DNA of 64,000 nt. Origin: UBA8106 sp964569695. Lineage in GTDB: Bacteria; Acidobacteriota; Vicinamibacteria; Vicinamibacterales; UBA823. Below, piece after piece: positions 35,051 through 44,310 of this stretch (positions are counted from its first letter, which is position 1; the number at the start of each line of letters is the position of its first letter). The stretch covers positions 98,207-162,206 of the forward strand of contig CAZMUA010000003.1 in NCBI GenBank assembly GCA_964569695.1, written 5' to 3'. Both the position numbers and the translations under genes were made by a program. The notes under the pieces were generated by a model. That model was given only the letters and a program-made list of their open reading frames with translations, was not told the DNA's origin and made no database searches.

Positions 35051-37615
35051 GTGTCAGAGGCAACCCGAGTCCATTCCGTGACTGATTACAACCCTCAAGC
35101 AATCGAACGCAAGTGGCAGCTACGCTGGGTCGAGCAGCGTTCGTTTGAGGTTGAACCTGATTCGTCAAAACCAAAATTTTACTGCTTGGTCATGTTTGCC
35201 TATCCCTCTGGACATGCCCACGTGGGCCACGTCAGGAACTACATGATCGGTGACATCGTAGCTCGCATGAAGCGGATGCGTGGTTACCAAGTACTTCATC
35301 CGTTTGGTTGGGATGCATTCGGCTTGCCGGCTGAGAATGCTGCGATTCAAAACAATATTCACCCAAAGACTTGGACTCTAGACAATATTGCCCATATGAA
35401 GGGGCAGTTGGAACGCCTTGGTATCAGTTATTCATGGGATCGGGAGGTGACCACATGCCTTCCTGATTACTATCGTTGGAATCAGTGGATCTTCCTCAAG
35501 ATGTTTGAGCGAGATCTTGCGTACCGAAGGCGATCGAGTGTCAATTGGTGCCGGGGATGTCAGACGGTGCTAGCCAACGAACAAGTGATTGATGGCGCCT
35601 GCTGGCGATGCTCAACAGAAGTTGAGATCCGTGATTTAGAGCAGTGGTTTCTTCGGATAACTCAATATGCCGAGCAGTTATTACAGGGTATCGAGCAGCT
35701 CAAGGACTGGCCAGAAAAAGTGCTTACGATGCAGAGAAATTGGATTGGCCGGTCAGAAGGTGCTCAAGTCCGGTTTGTTTTGGCTGACGATAAAAATTCA
35801 TCAATTGAGGTGTTTACAACCAGGATTGATACGATTTTTGGCGCGACATTTTTATTATTGGCGCCCGAACATGAATTAGTCGAGCGCTTTAGAACTGAAA
35901 TGCCGAATGGTGAACTCTTGGCCTCTCATGCACGTCGCTTTCGTGCGCAAGATCGCACTGCGCGTCTAACTGGAAGTATTGAGAAAGAAGGGTTCGATAC
36001 TGGACGCCAAGCCATCAATCCATTCACAGGCGAGAAAATATCGATATGGATAGCCAATTTTGTCCTCGGTGGTTATGGCACTGGTGCTGTTATGGGTGTT
36101 CCAGCCCACGATCAACGAGATTTTGAATTTGCACGCAAGTATGCGCAACCAATACGGATTGTTGTGCAGCCTGATGCCGAGAAATTGAAACCACTAAATG
36201 CCGATACGTTAACGGAGGCGTTCGCTGGAACAGGCCACCTCGTTAATTCAGGTGAGTATAGTGGTTTGCCTTGGGATGAAGCGATCACTCGTCTGACAAG
36301 TGACGCCGAGCGACGAAGTGTGGGTGAAGGAACGGTGCAGTATCGCTTGAAAGACTGGGGCATTTCACGCCAGCGATACTGGGGAACGCCTATTCCCATT
36401 ATTTATTGTGATCAGTGTGGCACGGTGCCAGTACCGTACGACGATCTACCAGTGGAACTTCCTGAGGTTACAACGTTCAGTGGCAAAGGTGAGTCACCGT
36501 TGTCGCAAGTCCCTGAATTTGTTAATACGACTTGTCCTTCTTGCGACGGGCCTGCTCGGCGTGAGACTGATACGATGGACACGTTTGTTGATTCTTCGTG
36601 GTACTTTTATCGCTATTGTGATCCACAGAACGGGGCATTACCGTTTGATCCAGAACAAGTGCGTTATTGGGCCCCGATAGATTTTTATAGCGGTGGTGTT
36701 GAGCATGCCATTCTGCATCTGATCTATTCGAGATTCTTTTGTCGAGTGCTACGCGATTTAGGTTTGGTTAGCCACGATGAACCATTTTCCCGTTTGTTAA
36801 CTCAAGGGATGGTTTTGAAGGATGGCGCTGTCATGTCTAAGTCGAAAGGGAATGTGGTTGATCCTGACGACATGATGTTAGCCTACGGCGCTGATGCACT
36901 ACGTTTGTACGAAACATTCGTCGCGCCACCAGAGAAGGAAGTGGAATGGACAGATAGCGGCTTAGAGGGAAGTTTTCGTTTTCTGACGCGCGTCTGGCGG
37001 CTCGTAGAGTCGTTATGCGAATTACTTCACGGATCGAGCATAGATGGTTTCTCAACCTTGAAGTTGAATGACGCTGAACGCGATTTGCGCCGTAAGACCC
37101 ATGACACGATTCGTCGGGTAACCAGTGATATTGATCCTCGAGTACACCTCAATACCGCAGTGTCAGCGTTGATGGAATTGGTGAACGAATTGTATGTGTT
37201 TTGTGATGGTATTGGATGCGGTCCAAAAAAAGATTCCAATACATCTTCCACGTCGGTGCGGCGGGAAAGTGTTCAAGTTGCACAAGAGGCTGTTGAGTCG
37301 CTGGTTCTCATGCTATCGCCGTTTACACCACATATTGCCGAAGAGCTTTGGGAGATGCTCGGGCATACAAGTGGAGTAACTGCTGCAGGGTGGCCGACTT
37401 ACGATGAGGCTGTAGCAAAACTAGATGAAATCATAGTACCAGTGCAAGTAAACGGTAAGGTGCGTGCTCGCTTAACCGTGCAGGCTGGTCTAGCTGATTC
37501 GGACCTTGAAGCGCTTGCGTTGGCAGATTCCAAGATTGTTAGTCATCTTCAGGACAAGGTGGTACAGAAGGTTGTCGTCGTACATGGAAAGTTAGTCAGT
37601 ATCGTTGCGGTTTAA
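35051..37615 (+). CDS. leuS: Leucyl-tRNA synthetase
   Basis: This class I synthetase charges tRNA-Leu. The HIGH-type motif is in YPSGHAHVGHVRNY, and the KMSKS-type motif reads VMSKSKGNVVDPDDM. A zinc-binding insert, CRGCQTVLANEQVIDGACWRC, follows the first half of the catalytic domain. The CP1 editing domain (about 225-420) contains GTGAVMGVPAHDQRDFEFA, with the conserved Asp. Length is 854 residues. GTG 35051 starts it; an in-frame GTG at 35078 (before TDYNPQAIERKW) is also possible. leuS-lptE-holA is a well-known gene order. Confidence 0.95.
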   Translation: MSEATRVHSVTDYNPQAIERKWQLRWVEQRSFEVEPDSSKPKFYCLVMFAYPSGHAHVGHVRNYMIGDIVARMKRMRGYQVLHPFGWDAFGLPAENAAIQNNIHPKTWTLDNIAHMKGQLERLGISYSWDREVTTCLPDYYRWNQWIFLKMFERDLAYRRRSSVNWCRGCQTVLANEQVIDGACWRCSTEVEIRDLEQWFLRITQYAEQLLQGIEQLKDWPEKVLTMQRNWIGRSEGAQVRFVLADDKNSSIEVFTTRIDTIFGATFLLLAPEHELVERFRTEMPNGELLASHARRFRAQDRTARLTGSIEKEGFDTGRQAINPFTGEKISIWIANFVLGGYGTGAVMGVPAHDQRDFEFARKYAQPIRIVVQPDAEKLKPLNADTLTEAFAGTGHLVNSGEYSGLPWDEAITRLTSDAERRSVGEGTVQYRLKDWGISRQRYWGTPIPIIYCDQCGTVPVPYDDLPVELPEVTTFSGKGESPLSQVPEFVNTTCPSCDGPARRETDTMDTFVDSSWYFYRYCDPQNGALPFDPEQVRYWAPIDFYSGGVEHAILHLIYSRFFCRVLRDLGLVSHDEPFSRLLTQGMVLKDGAVMSKSKGNVVDPDDMMLAYGADALRLYETFVAPPEKEVEWTDSGLEGSFRFLTRVWRLVESLCELLHGSSIDGFSTLKLNDAERDLRRKTHDTIRRVTSDIDPRVHLNTAVSALMELVNELYVFCDGIGCGPKKDSNTSSTSVRRESVQVAQEAVESLVLMLSPFTPHIAEELWEMLGHTSGVTAAGWPTYDEAVAKLDEIIVPVQVNGKVRARLTVQAGLADSDLEALALADSKIVSHLQDKVVQKVVVVHGKLVSIVAV

Positions 37616-37645
37616 ACACGCTGATCAGTTTTTAAGGGAGAATTG

Positions 37646-38209
37646 ATGCCAAGTAGAGTCGGATGGCGTTTGACCTGGTCTTGGCCTGCAGTCAGCCTAG
37701 TGCTCGTATTGGGTATGTTGTCATCTGGTTGCGGTTATGCTTTAGCGGGCCGGGGCTCATTTTTACCAGATTACATTGAGACAATTGGTGTGCCAATGTT
37801 TGGCAACCAAACGCCGTATTTTGAAGTGGATCAGGTGGTTACGGAATATGTAAGGACTGAATTTATTGGCCGAGGTAACTATCGTGTGGTTCCTGATGAG
37901 AATGGTGCTGATGCTGTTCTGGAGGGAGACATAGTGTCGATGAGTATCGCCCCTGCCAGTTTTACGGCCGAACAGCAAGCCTCTCGGTACATTTTTTCGA
38001 TGACCGCAAACATTGTATTCCGAGATCTACAGGCCGATGAGGTTATTTGGCAAAATGGTTCCATGACGTTCCAGGATGAGTACGAAGTTGCGAGTGGGGG
38101 AGGCGCACTTGATCCGAGCACTTTTTTTGGCCAGGAAGCCAACGCCATGGAACGCATTGCTGAGGATTTTGCAGCGACGGTTGTAAGCTCCATTTTAGAA
38201 GCATTCTAA
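37646..38209 (+). CDS. lptE: LPS-assembly lipoprotein LptE
   Basis: LptE plugs the LptD barrel and helps place lipopolysaccharide in the outer leaflet. The signal peptide ends in the lipobox LSSGC, so the mature protein starts with a lipidated Cys followed by GYALAGRGSFLP. The body has the beta-rich pattern of the family (TIGVPMFGNQTPYFEVDQVVTE), and the length is 187 residues. ATG 37646 is preceded by AAGGGAG. Identification rests partly on the position between leuS and holA. lptD is not in the window. Confidence 0.88.
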   Translation: MPSRVGWRLTWSWPAVSLVLVLGMLSSGCGYALAGRGSFLPDYIETIGVPMFGNQTPYFEVDQVVTEYVRTEFIGRGNYRVVPDENGADAVLEGDIVSMSIAPASFTAEQQASRYIFSMTANIVFRDLQADEVIWQNGSMTFQDEYEVASGGGALDPSTFFGQEANAMERIAEDFAATVVSSILEAF

Positions 38210-38230
38210 TTTTTCAGTCAGATTGTTGCG

Positions 38231-39148
38231 ATGCCAACCTCAACGCCAGCAGCCGTTCGAAAACAGATCAAAGCTGGTCAGACGGATCCACTTTATCTGC
38301 TTATTGGTGATGATGAAGAGGAGAAGTCTAATCTTGCAGCGGATTTTCAGGATGCGATTGAGGTTGATCTCCGTCCGTTCAATGTTCAACGAGTTTACGG
38401 AGATGACACGACCATTGGTGCGGTGCTTGATGCTGCGAGGACTCTTCCGATGCTCTCTGCCCGTCGTATGGTCGTGGTCCTGAGAGCTGAGCACTTGCTT
38501 ATGCCCAAGCGAGAAAGCGAAAAAACGAAACGTGAACTTGATGATTTTCTGGCCTTTGTACAAGCACCTGAGGCACATGCCTCCGTCGTATTGGTTGCAT
38601 CCAAGCTAGATAAACGTACGTCTATCACAAAGTTATTGTTGAAATGCGCAACAGTAATCGAGTGTGAAGGTATTCGTGACGCTAATGCTGCTGCAAGTTG
38701 GATTCGTGAAGAGGCAGACAGCCATCACGTGAAGTTTGATGGAGCAGCCGTGCGGTTGCTTGCGCAGCGAGTAGGAGGGGATATCGCACGTATGCGAGCT
38801 GATTTTGATCGCCTACTCCTTTACACTTCAGGCCAGGAACAGATTCACGTAGATGATGTTAAAGCCGTTGTTGGTGATGCGGACCTCCAAGACGATTGGG
38901 CTGTGGCTGATGCCATTAAGCATCGTAGGACTGATGTAGCCTTGCGTGAGTTAGCGCTTGCGTTCGATGCTGGCAAGCCAAAGGAAATGATACTTGGACA
39001 ACTGCGCTTCATTGTAGAAAGAAACCTCGATTCCTCTCGGATACCGACAGCAGTCGAGGCTTTGTATCGAACCGACTTTGATCTTAAAACTTCGGCAGGG
39101 AACCCACGGGTTCTACTTGAACGGCTCGTGATTGAACTTTGCCAGTGA
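38231..39148 (+). CDS. holA: DNA polymerase III delta subunit HolA
   Basis: HolA is the clamp-loader subunit that opens the sliding clamp. The start PLYLLIGDDEEEKSNLAADF, the AAA-like middle segment with ARTLPMLSARRMVVVL, and WIREEADSHHVKFDGAAVRLLAQRVGGDIARMRADFDRL are typical, although the family is divergent. Length (305) is slightly short but within range. It lies 21 bases after lptE and is convergent with rpsT, only 14 bases away. Confidence 0.9.
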   Translation: MPTSTPAAVRKQIKAGQTDPLYLLIGDDEEEKSNLAADFQDAIEVDLRPFNVQRVYGDDTTIGAVLDAARTLPMLSARRMVVVLRAEHLLMPKRESEKTKRELDDFLAFVQAPEAHASVVLVASKLDKRTSITKLLLKCATVIECEGIRDANAAASWIREEADSHHVKFDGAAVRLLAQRVGGDIARMRADFDRLLLYTSGQEQIHVDDVKAVVGDADLQDDWAVADAIKHRRTDVALRELALAFDAGKPKEMILGQLRFIVERNLDSSRIPTAVEALYRTDFDLKTSAGNPRVLLERLVIELCQ

Positions 39149-39162
39149 TGTTACTGGTGGGT

Positions 39163-39435
39163 TCAGGTCGAGGCGGATAGCTTCGCGATTTGCTTGACCA
39201 GTCGTGATTTGTAGCGTCCGGCTGTGTTGTTGTGGATGATCTTCTTGCTGACCATCTTATCAATAAGCGATACGGTATCGCGCAGGACACCCTGGGCTGA
39301 GTTCGTGTCGCCTGCATCTATGGTGGCCCGTATAGACTTGAGTGCCGTACGCAGTCGCGTCCGTTCTTGCCTATTTCGTTCCCGATGCTTAATGTTCTGT
39401 CGCTGCGCTTTTATAGCTGACTTATGATTTGCCAC
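39163..39435 (-). CDS. rpsT: 30S ribosomal protein S20
   Basis: S20 binds 16S rRNA in the small subunit. MANHKSAIKAQRQNIKHRERNR at the start is diagnostic and the protein is highly basic, with 90 residues. In many bacteria rpsT and holA are neighbours in opposite orientation, exactly as here. A promoter with an extended -10 lies about 70 bases upstream of its start. Confidence 0.97.
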   Translation of the reverse strand: MANHKSAIKAQRQNIKHRERNRQERTRLRTALKSIRATIDAGDTNSAQGVLRDTVSLIDKMVSKKIIHNNTAGRYKSRLVKQIAKLSAST

Positions 39436-39499
39436 TCAGAGCGTCCTCTTACGAAACTTATGTGCTGTTGACTTATTCCTGTAACACTATGAACTTAGA

Positions 39500-39508
39500 A
39501 TTATAGCA
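39500..39508 (-). promoter_or_regulatory. Extended -10 promoter for rpsT
   Basis: On the minus strand TGC precedes TATAAT (39505 down to 39500). The transcript would start near 39493, giving a leader of almost 60 bases. The -35 region is poor. It lies between the S4 gene stop and rpsT. Confidence 0.5.
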
Positions 39509-39511
39509 TAA

Positions 39512-39928
39512 TTAATTTGTTCGACCTTTCAACCGTCTCAGTTCACGTCGCTCTCGTTTTTCAGGGGCCCTTGGTTTACCCCATCTTGCCGAAGGGCTCG
39601 CTAGTCGTGCGAGTCGTAGAAATTCGGCTTCCTCTGGTGTTGGTTCTGGTGAGACGTCTTCGTATAATTGTTTAGCCTCACCTTTTGGTAGATGACGTTC
39701 CACAAGTCTTCGTACGATAACTCGCTGTTTGCGTCCAAGTGAGCGCGTCATCGATATCTCATCAGCGATTTGAATTTCTCTGTGAGGTTTCGCGCGTTGC
39801 CCGTTCACGTCTACTTTTCCACCTTTACATGCGCGTTGGGCTTCAGATCTAGTGCGAAAAAGACAGGTTACGTCGAGCCAAATATCGAGCCTCAGCTTAA
39901 CTAGCCCTTCTGTGTTTTCGTTTGGCAC
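39512..39928 (-). CDS. S4-domain RNA-binding protein (HslR/Hsp15-like)
   Basis: An S4 domain occupies about residues 10-75: LRLDIWLDVTCLFRTRSEAQRACKGGKVDVNG is its hallmark. The C-terminal half is basic and charged, ending in a run of Arg/Glu/Lys. Hsp15 and RqcP proteins of this type bind stalled 50S subunits carrying nascent chain-tRNA. Length is 138 residues. It lies 38 bases after alaS, which fits a translation-quality-control role since RqcH-type rescue uses tRNA-Ala. That link is inference. Confidence 0.85.
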   Translation of the reverse strand: MPNENTEGLVKLRLDIWLDVTCLFRTRSEAQRACKGGKVDVNGQRAKPHREIQIADEISMTRSLGRKQRVIVRRLVERHLPKGEAKQLYEDVSPEPTPEEAEFLRLARLASPSARWGKPRAPEKRERRELRRLKGRTN

Positions 39929-39966
39929 TGTCTTGAATTTTGCAATTAAAAGCCGTTGCTAGGGTG

Positions 39967-42660
39967 TTACTGTGCGAGTAGCTGTTTAATAACCGTCCGG
40001 CTAGTGTCCAACAGCTCGTCGATTCTTGACGAGTCTTTGCCACCAGCTTCAGCGAAATCTGCACGGCCACCACCGTTGCCACCTACGATTGGAGCTATAG
40101 TTTTGACCACTTGGCCAGCTTTGACACGTCCGGTGAGCTCTGGTGTGACGGTCACAATGACGTGAACTCGGTTGTTCTCCGTCACCGATGCAAGGACTAC
40201 GACGCCGATCTCTAGTTCCTCTTTTAGTGAATCAGCGAGCGTACGCATAGCCACTTTGTCTAAGCCAGAAACCTTGCGAGTCATCAGTGTGACCCCGTTG
40301 ATGACCACATCAGTTTTGTCAGTGGTCTCGTCACTCAAGGCTGACTTGACTTTGAGTGCACTAATTTCACGGGTAAGTTGCTTCGCATCTTGCTGTAGAC
40401 GCCTTATGACTTCGAGAGCTTTGGTCCCGGACGCACCGAGCACATCAGTTAATTGCCGAAGGGTAATGCGACGGGACTGTATGTGCCGTACCGCTATGTC
40501 GCCTGTTAGAGCTTCGATACGACGAACACCCGCTGCTATACCACTTTCTTGTTCAATCGTGAAAGCTCCAATATCTCCAGTTGCGACACAATGGGTGCCA
40601 CCGCACAGTTCCATGCTGAACTGTGGTATCGAGACCACGCGAACACGTTCTCCGTATTTTTCCCCAAAGAGCGCAATGGCACCTTCCGAGATGGCTTCTT
40701 CGGTAAGTCTTTCCTCAGTTTGGACTGGTGTATTAAAGCCAATCTGGGTGCTCACCACTTGTTCGACTTCATCGATTTCCTCAGTGGTTAGTGGTGCCTG
40801 ATGAGTGAAATCAAATCGCAAGCGGTCGGACGCGACCAGAGAACCGGCCTGAGTGACATGCTCTCCTAGCACACGACGTAGTGCAGCATGCAGTAGATGG
40901 GTTGCCGTATGATTTCGCCGAATTTCGTTGCGACGACTAGCATCTACGGCAGCCGTTACGGAGGTGCCTCTAGCTATGCAGCCACTTTTTATCCGGACTT
41001 TATGTACTCTTGGTACTGTACGGACCGGTTGCGATACCAGGCCTTCCACGATCGCGACAAGACTATCCTCCGTTGCGAGCGTCCCTGTATCAGACACTTG
41101 CCCGCCTGATTCCAGATAGAAGGGGGTACGTGCGAGGGAGGCGTATCCGGTCTCACCCTGTTCAAGCTTCTCGCACCCTTTACCGTCATCGCCCCATAAC
41201 ATAAGAACGCGTACGTCAGTGGAGGTGGTTTCCAAATGGCCGGTAAAGTTGTCACCAGCTTGATTTAATTCGGTTGCCACAGCTTCTGGAGCAACCCAGC
41301 TAAAAGTCTTGGAAGCTTTCTTAAAACCACTTCCCGCACGCGCACGCGCACGCTGTGTGTCCATCTGACGGTCGAATTCCGATCGGTCAATTTTCACTTG
41401 ACGTTCTTCAGCCAGATCTTCCATGAATTCAATAGGCACTCCGAGTGAATCGTAAAGTTTGAATGCTACTCCCCCTGGTACAACACTACTTCCAATTTTA
41501 GCGTGGTTGATGGCATCTTCCAGTTTAGGGAGTCCGGCATTCAATACCATGTCAAACTTGTCCTCCTCGTTTAACACAGTTTTGACAATAGTGTCTCGGC
41601 TAGGTTGCAATGTCGGATAAGCGTGCCTCATTTGTTCGATAACCGTTGTCGTGAGTGAATGCAGGAATGGTTCACTGACCCCTAGTGTTTTTCCGTGGCG
41701 CATAGCACGCCGCATGATCTTGCGAAGAACGTACCCGCGCCACTCGTTCGAAGGAGTCACACCATCACCAATCAAAAAAGTCATTGCTCGGAGATGATCG
41801 GCAATCACTCGCATTGATTCGTCAGAGGCAGATCGGTCTCCATAAGGAATGCCAACTCGTTTGCTGATAGCTGTTAGAAGTGGCGTAAAGAGGTCGGTGT
41901 CATAATTTGATTCTTTACCTTGAAGAACCGCTGTAATACGTTCCAGTCCCATTCCTGTATCAATTGAAGGCGATGATAACGTTTCCAGCGAACCATCTAT
42001 TTGCCGGTCGAATTCTACGAATACAAGATTCCAAATCTCGATGTATCGATCACAGTCGCAGGCAGTTCCACGACATGGTGTCGCCGTGCAGGGATGGTGG
42101 TCACCGAGATGGTAATGGATTTCCGAACAAGGACCGCAGGGTCCAGCATCACCCATCGCCCAGAAATTTTCTGCCACCCCTAATTCGTCAATGCGGTTTG
42201 ATGGTAGGAACTTATTCCAGTATTCAAGAGCCTGGTCATCACGAGGAACATCTTTAGACCCCTTGAAAATAGTGGCGCGCAATCGTTCTGATGGCAGAGC
42301 CCAGATTTCAGTTAACAAAGACCATGCCAATGAAATCGCTGTTTCCTTGGAATAATCACCGAACGAAAAATTCCCTAACATTTCAAAGAAGGTATGATGC
42401 CAGGGAGAACGCCCAACAGTATCAAGATCATTATGTTTTCCGCTGACCCGCATGCATTTTTGCGCGGTTACAGCTCGCCGGTAGTTTCTGGTGTTGTTTT
42501 CGAGGATTACTTCCTTGAATTGATTCATGCCTGCGTTTGTAAACAGCAGGGTTTGATCTTCGGCGGGCACCAATGATGCACTTGACACGAGATGATGTTC
42601 GTTTCGCTGAAAAAAATCCAGAAAACTGCTTCGAACATTTTGTACCGTCATGATTGCCAT
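39967..42660 (-). CDS. alaS: Alanyl-tRNA synthetase
   Basis: AlaRS charges and proofreads tRNA-Ala. The class II core has HHTFFEMLGNFSFGDY and FWAMGDAGPCGPCSEIHY. The editing domain contains HTATHLLHAALRRVLG (HxxxH) and MELCGGTHC, and the C-Ala domain ends the protein with GNGGGRADFAEAGG. I prefer ATG 42660 (MAIMTVQNVRSSFLDFF, 897 residues), which matches the family N-terminus. The longer frame to 42738 would overlap recX by 47 bases. ATG 42651 is equally possible. Confidence 0.94.
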   Translation of the reverse strand: MAIMTVQNVRSSFLDFFQRNEHHLVSSASLVPAEDQTLLFTNAGMNQFKEVILENNTRNYRRAVTAQKCMRVSGKHNDLDTVGRSPWHHTFFEMLGNFSFGDYSKETAISLAWSLLTEIWALPSERLRATIFKGSKDVPRDDQALEYWNKFLPSNRIDELGVAENFWAMGDAGPCGPCSEIHYHLGDHHPCTATPCRGTACDCDRYIEIWNLVFVEFDRQIDGSLETLSSPSIDTGMGLERITAVLQGKESNYDTDLFTPLLTAISKRVGIPYGDRSASDESMRVIADHLRAMTFLIGDGVTPSNEWRGYVLRKIMRRAMRHGKTLGVSEPFLHSLTTTVIEQMRHAYPTLQPSRDTIVKTVLNEEDKFDMVLNAGLPKLEDAINHAKIGSSVVPGGVAFKLYDSLGVPIEFMEDLAEERQVKIDRSEFDRQMDTQRARARAGSGFKKASKTFSWVAPEAVATELNQAGDNFTGHLETTSTDVRVLMLWGDDGKGCEKLEQGETGYASLARTPFYLESGGQVSDTGTLATEDSLVAIVEGLVSQPVRTVPRVHKVRIKSGCIARGTSVTAAVDASRRNEIRRNHTATHLLHAALRRVLGEHVTQAGSLVASDRLRFDFTHQAPLTTEEIDEVEQVVSTQIGFNTPVQTEERLTEEAISEGAIALFGEKYGERVRVVSIPQFSMELCGGTHCVATGDIGAFTIEQESGIAAGVRRIEALTGDIAVRHIQSRRITLRQLTDVLGASGTKALEVIRRLQQDAKQLTREISALKVKSALSDETTDKTDVVINGVTLMTRKVSGLDKVAMRTLADSLKEELEIGVVVLASVTENNRVHVIVTVTPELTGRVKAGQVVKTIAPIVGGNGGGRADFAEAGGKDSSRIDELLDTSRTVIKQLLAQ

Positions 42661-42691
42661 TCTACCGTGGGTGTCGTTGACGTACCAGTAT

Positions 42692-43186
42692 TCATTCGGT
42701 ATCGCCTCGCCCAAGACCTCGACGCTTGAGTGCTGCAAGAATCATCTCGTCAGAAAATCCTTGTCGTCGCAATGCTTGTTGAAGTCGACCTGCTTGCTTC
42801 CAATTCTTGACAGAACCTTCGAGATGTCGAGCAAGTGCCCGTTCGAGGACTTCTTCCTCAGAGATTTCTGTATAAGCAGCTGTTACAGCTTCGTGAGCGA
42901 TTTCAGCGCTGACCCCGAGGGCTTCGATTTCTCTTATGAGTCGGAACCGTCCTCGAGACTTCAGTTTGACAGCAGTACGTGCATATGCAAAAGCTGTCCT
43001 ACGATCATCTAGAGAGCCCTCCTCTTGCAGGCGAGCCAAGGCTTTGTTGATGCCATCAGGTGGGAACGATCGTCTATGCAGTCGTTCACGCACCTGTAAT
43101 GAAGACAACTCTCGGCCTGCGAGTAGCCGCAAGGCCGTCACATAAGGGTCAGATGATGCAGTGCCAGAGGAACGTCGTTCATTCAT
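42692..43186 (-). CDS. recX: Regulatory protein RecX
   Basis: RecX binds RecA filaments and limits their activity. Three tandem three-helix repeats are visible: ALRLLAGRELSSLQVRERLHRR, then LARLQEEGSLDDRRTAFAYARTAV and LQQALRRQGFSDEMILAALK. Length is 164 residues. recA is not next to it. It precedes alaS by about 31 bases, and recX-alaS is a common pairing. Confidence 0.9.
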   Translation of the reverse strand: MNERRSSGTASSDPYVTALRLLAGRELSSLQVRERLHRRSFPPDGINKALARLQEEGSLDDRRTAFAYARTAVKLKSRGRFRLIREIEALGVSAEIAHEAVTAAYTEISEEEVLERALARHLEGSVKNWKQAGRLQQALRRQGFSDEMILAALKRRGLGRGDTE

Positions 43187-43240
43187 CCTGTTGATCGCAG
43201 ACCATGATCGTTCACTGGATGTTGACGGAGATTTTAACCT

Positions 43241-44197
43241 TTACTTCGTTGTTCTTCGCTTTGAGGCCTCATCGGGATCCACAAAGGTAAGCCAATTATA
43301 TCGATCAGGAACTTCACCATTTATAATGTCAAAAAAGTGTTTTTGGATAGCCTGGGTGATCGGACCTCGACTTCCCGATCCAATTTTTGTGCGATCTACC
43401 GAACGGATCGGAGTGACTTCACTTGCGGTGCCCACCACGAATAGTTCGTCGGCAATGTAAAGTGCCTCCCGAGGTATTCCTTGTTCGACCACAGCAAAGC
43501 CGAGTTCTTTAGCAATAGTAATGATTGAGTCCCGCGTAATACCAGGCAGAATGGATGAAGCTATTGCAGGCGTGTAGATTGTGTTATCACGCACCATGAA
43601 TAAATTCTGCCCACTACCTTCACTGACGAGCCCACTTGGATCGAGTGCGATGGCCTCACTATAGTTGTTAGCGATGGCTTCCATTTTGATTAATTGAGCG
43701 TTTGCGTAGTTCGCCGTTGATTTTGCGAGTGACGGCAGAGTATTTGGTGCCATTCGTGACCAAGAGCTGACGCAGACATCTACTCCTTGCTCAAGTGCTT
43801 CGGTGCCTAGGTATGCACCCCATTCCCAGAGGATGATACTTGCTTCGACCGGACATGGACTTGGGTCAATACCGAGGGAGTCATATCCGCGGTAGATAAG
43901 AGGTCGTATGTAGCAAGCCTTAAAGTTGTTAGCTCGGATTGTATCGAGTACGGCCGCTTCGAATCCATCTTGAGATAACTCGTGTTCCATCCGATAGATT
44001 TTTGCCGAGTCGATCAGGCGACGCATATGGGCATCCAGTCGCAGACAAGCCGGACCAAGTGGCGTGTTATAACAACGGGCACCCTCGAACACACCGCTAC
44101 CGTAGTGAATGATATGCGAAGCAATATGGATGTTTGCGTCATTCCAGTCTATGAGACTGCCATTCATCCAAATTTTTCCGGTACCTGAAAATCCCAT
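43241..44197 (-). CDS. ilvE: Branched-chain amino acid aminotransferase IlvE
   Basis: This PLP fold-type IV enzyme moves the amino group between glutamate and the 2-keto acids of Val, Leu and Ile. It starts IWMNGSLIDWNDANIHIASHIIHYGSGVFEG. The PLP lysine is in LAKSTANYANAQL, and the cofactor-binding DPSGLVSEGSGQNLFMV, SSILPGITRDSI and FVVGTASEVTPIRSVD follow. Length is 318 residues. AAGGAG lies 6 bases before the ATG. Confidence 0.95.
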   Translation of the reverse strand: MGFSGTGKIWMNGSLIDWNDANIHIASHIIHYGSGVFEGARCYNTPLGPACLRLDAHMRRLIDSAKIYRMEHELSQDGFEAAVLDTIRANNFKACYIRPLIYRGYDSLGIDPSPCPVEASIILWEWGAYLGTEALEQGVDVCVSSWSRMAPNTLPSLAKSTANYANAQLIKMEAIANNYSEAIALDPSGLVSEGSGQNLFMVRDNTIYTPAIASSILPGITRDSIITIAKELGFAVVEQGIPREALYIADELFVVGTASEVTPIRSVDRTKIGSGSRGPITQAIQKHFFDIINGEVPDRYNWLTFVDPDEASKRRTTK

Positions 44198-44310
44198 CGA
44201 AGGCTCCTTACGGCCAGTTGGTAGAGCGGCGAATAAGACAGAATCCGAGGCGCTTGACGATGTTAATGCGCACCAGTATATTCGACCGCCGAATTACTCA
44301 ATGGTAACAC

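Noticed and set aside
39956..42576. Several plus-strand open frames opposite alaS, some over 200 codons
   Set aside because: They are antisense to a conserved synthetase with all its motifs, and their translations show no family features.
44213..44232. A tRNA D-arm-like string (GCCAGTTGGTAGAGC) upstream of ilvE
   Set aside because: No matching anticodon arm, T arm or acceptor pairing follows, so it is not a tRNA or a convincing remnant.
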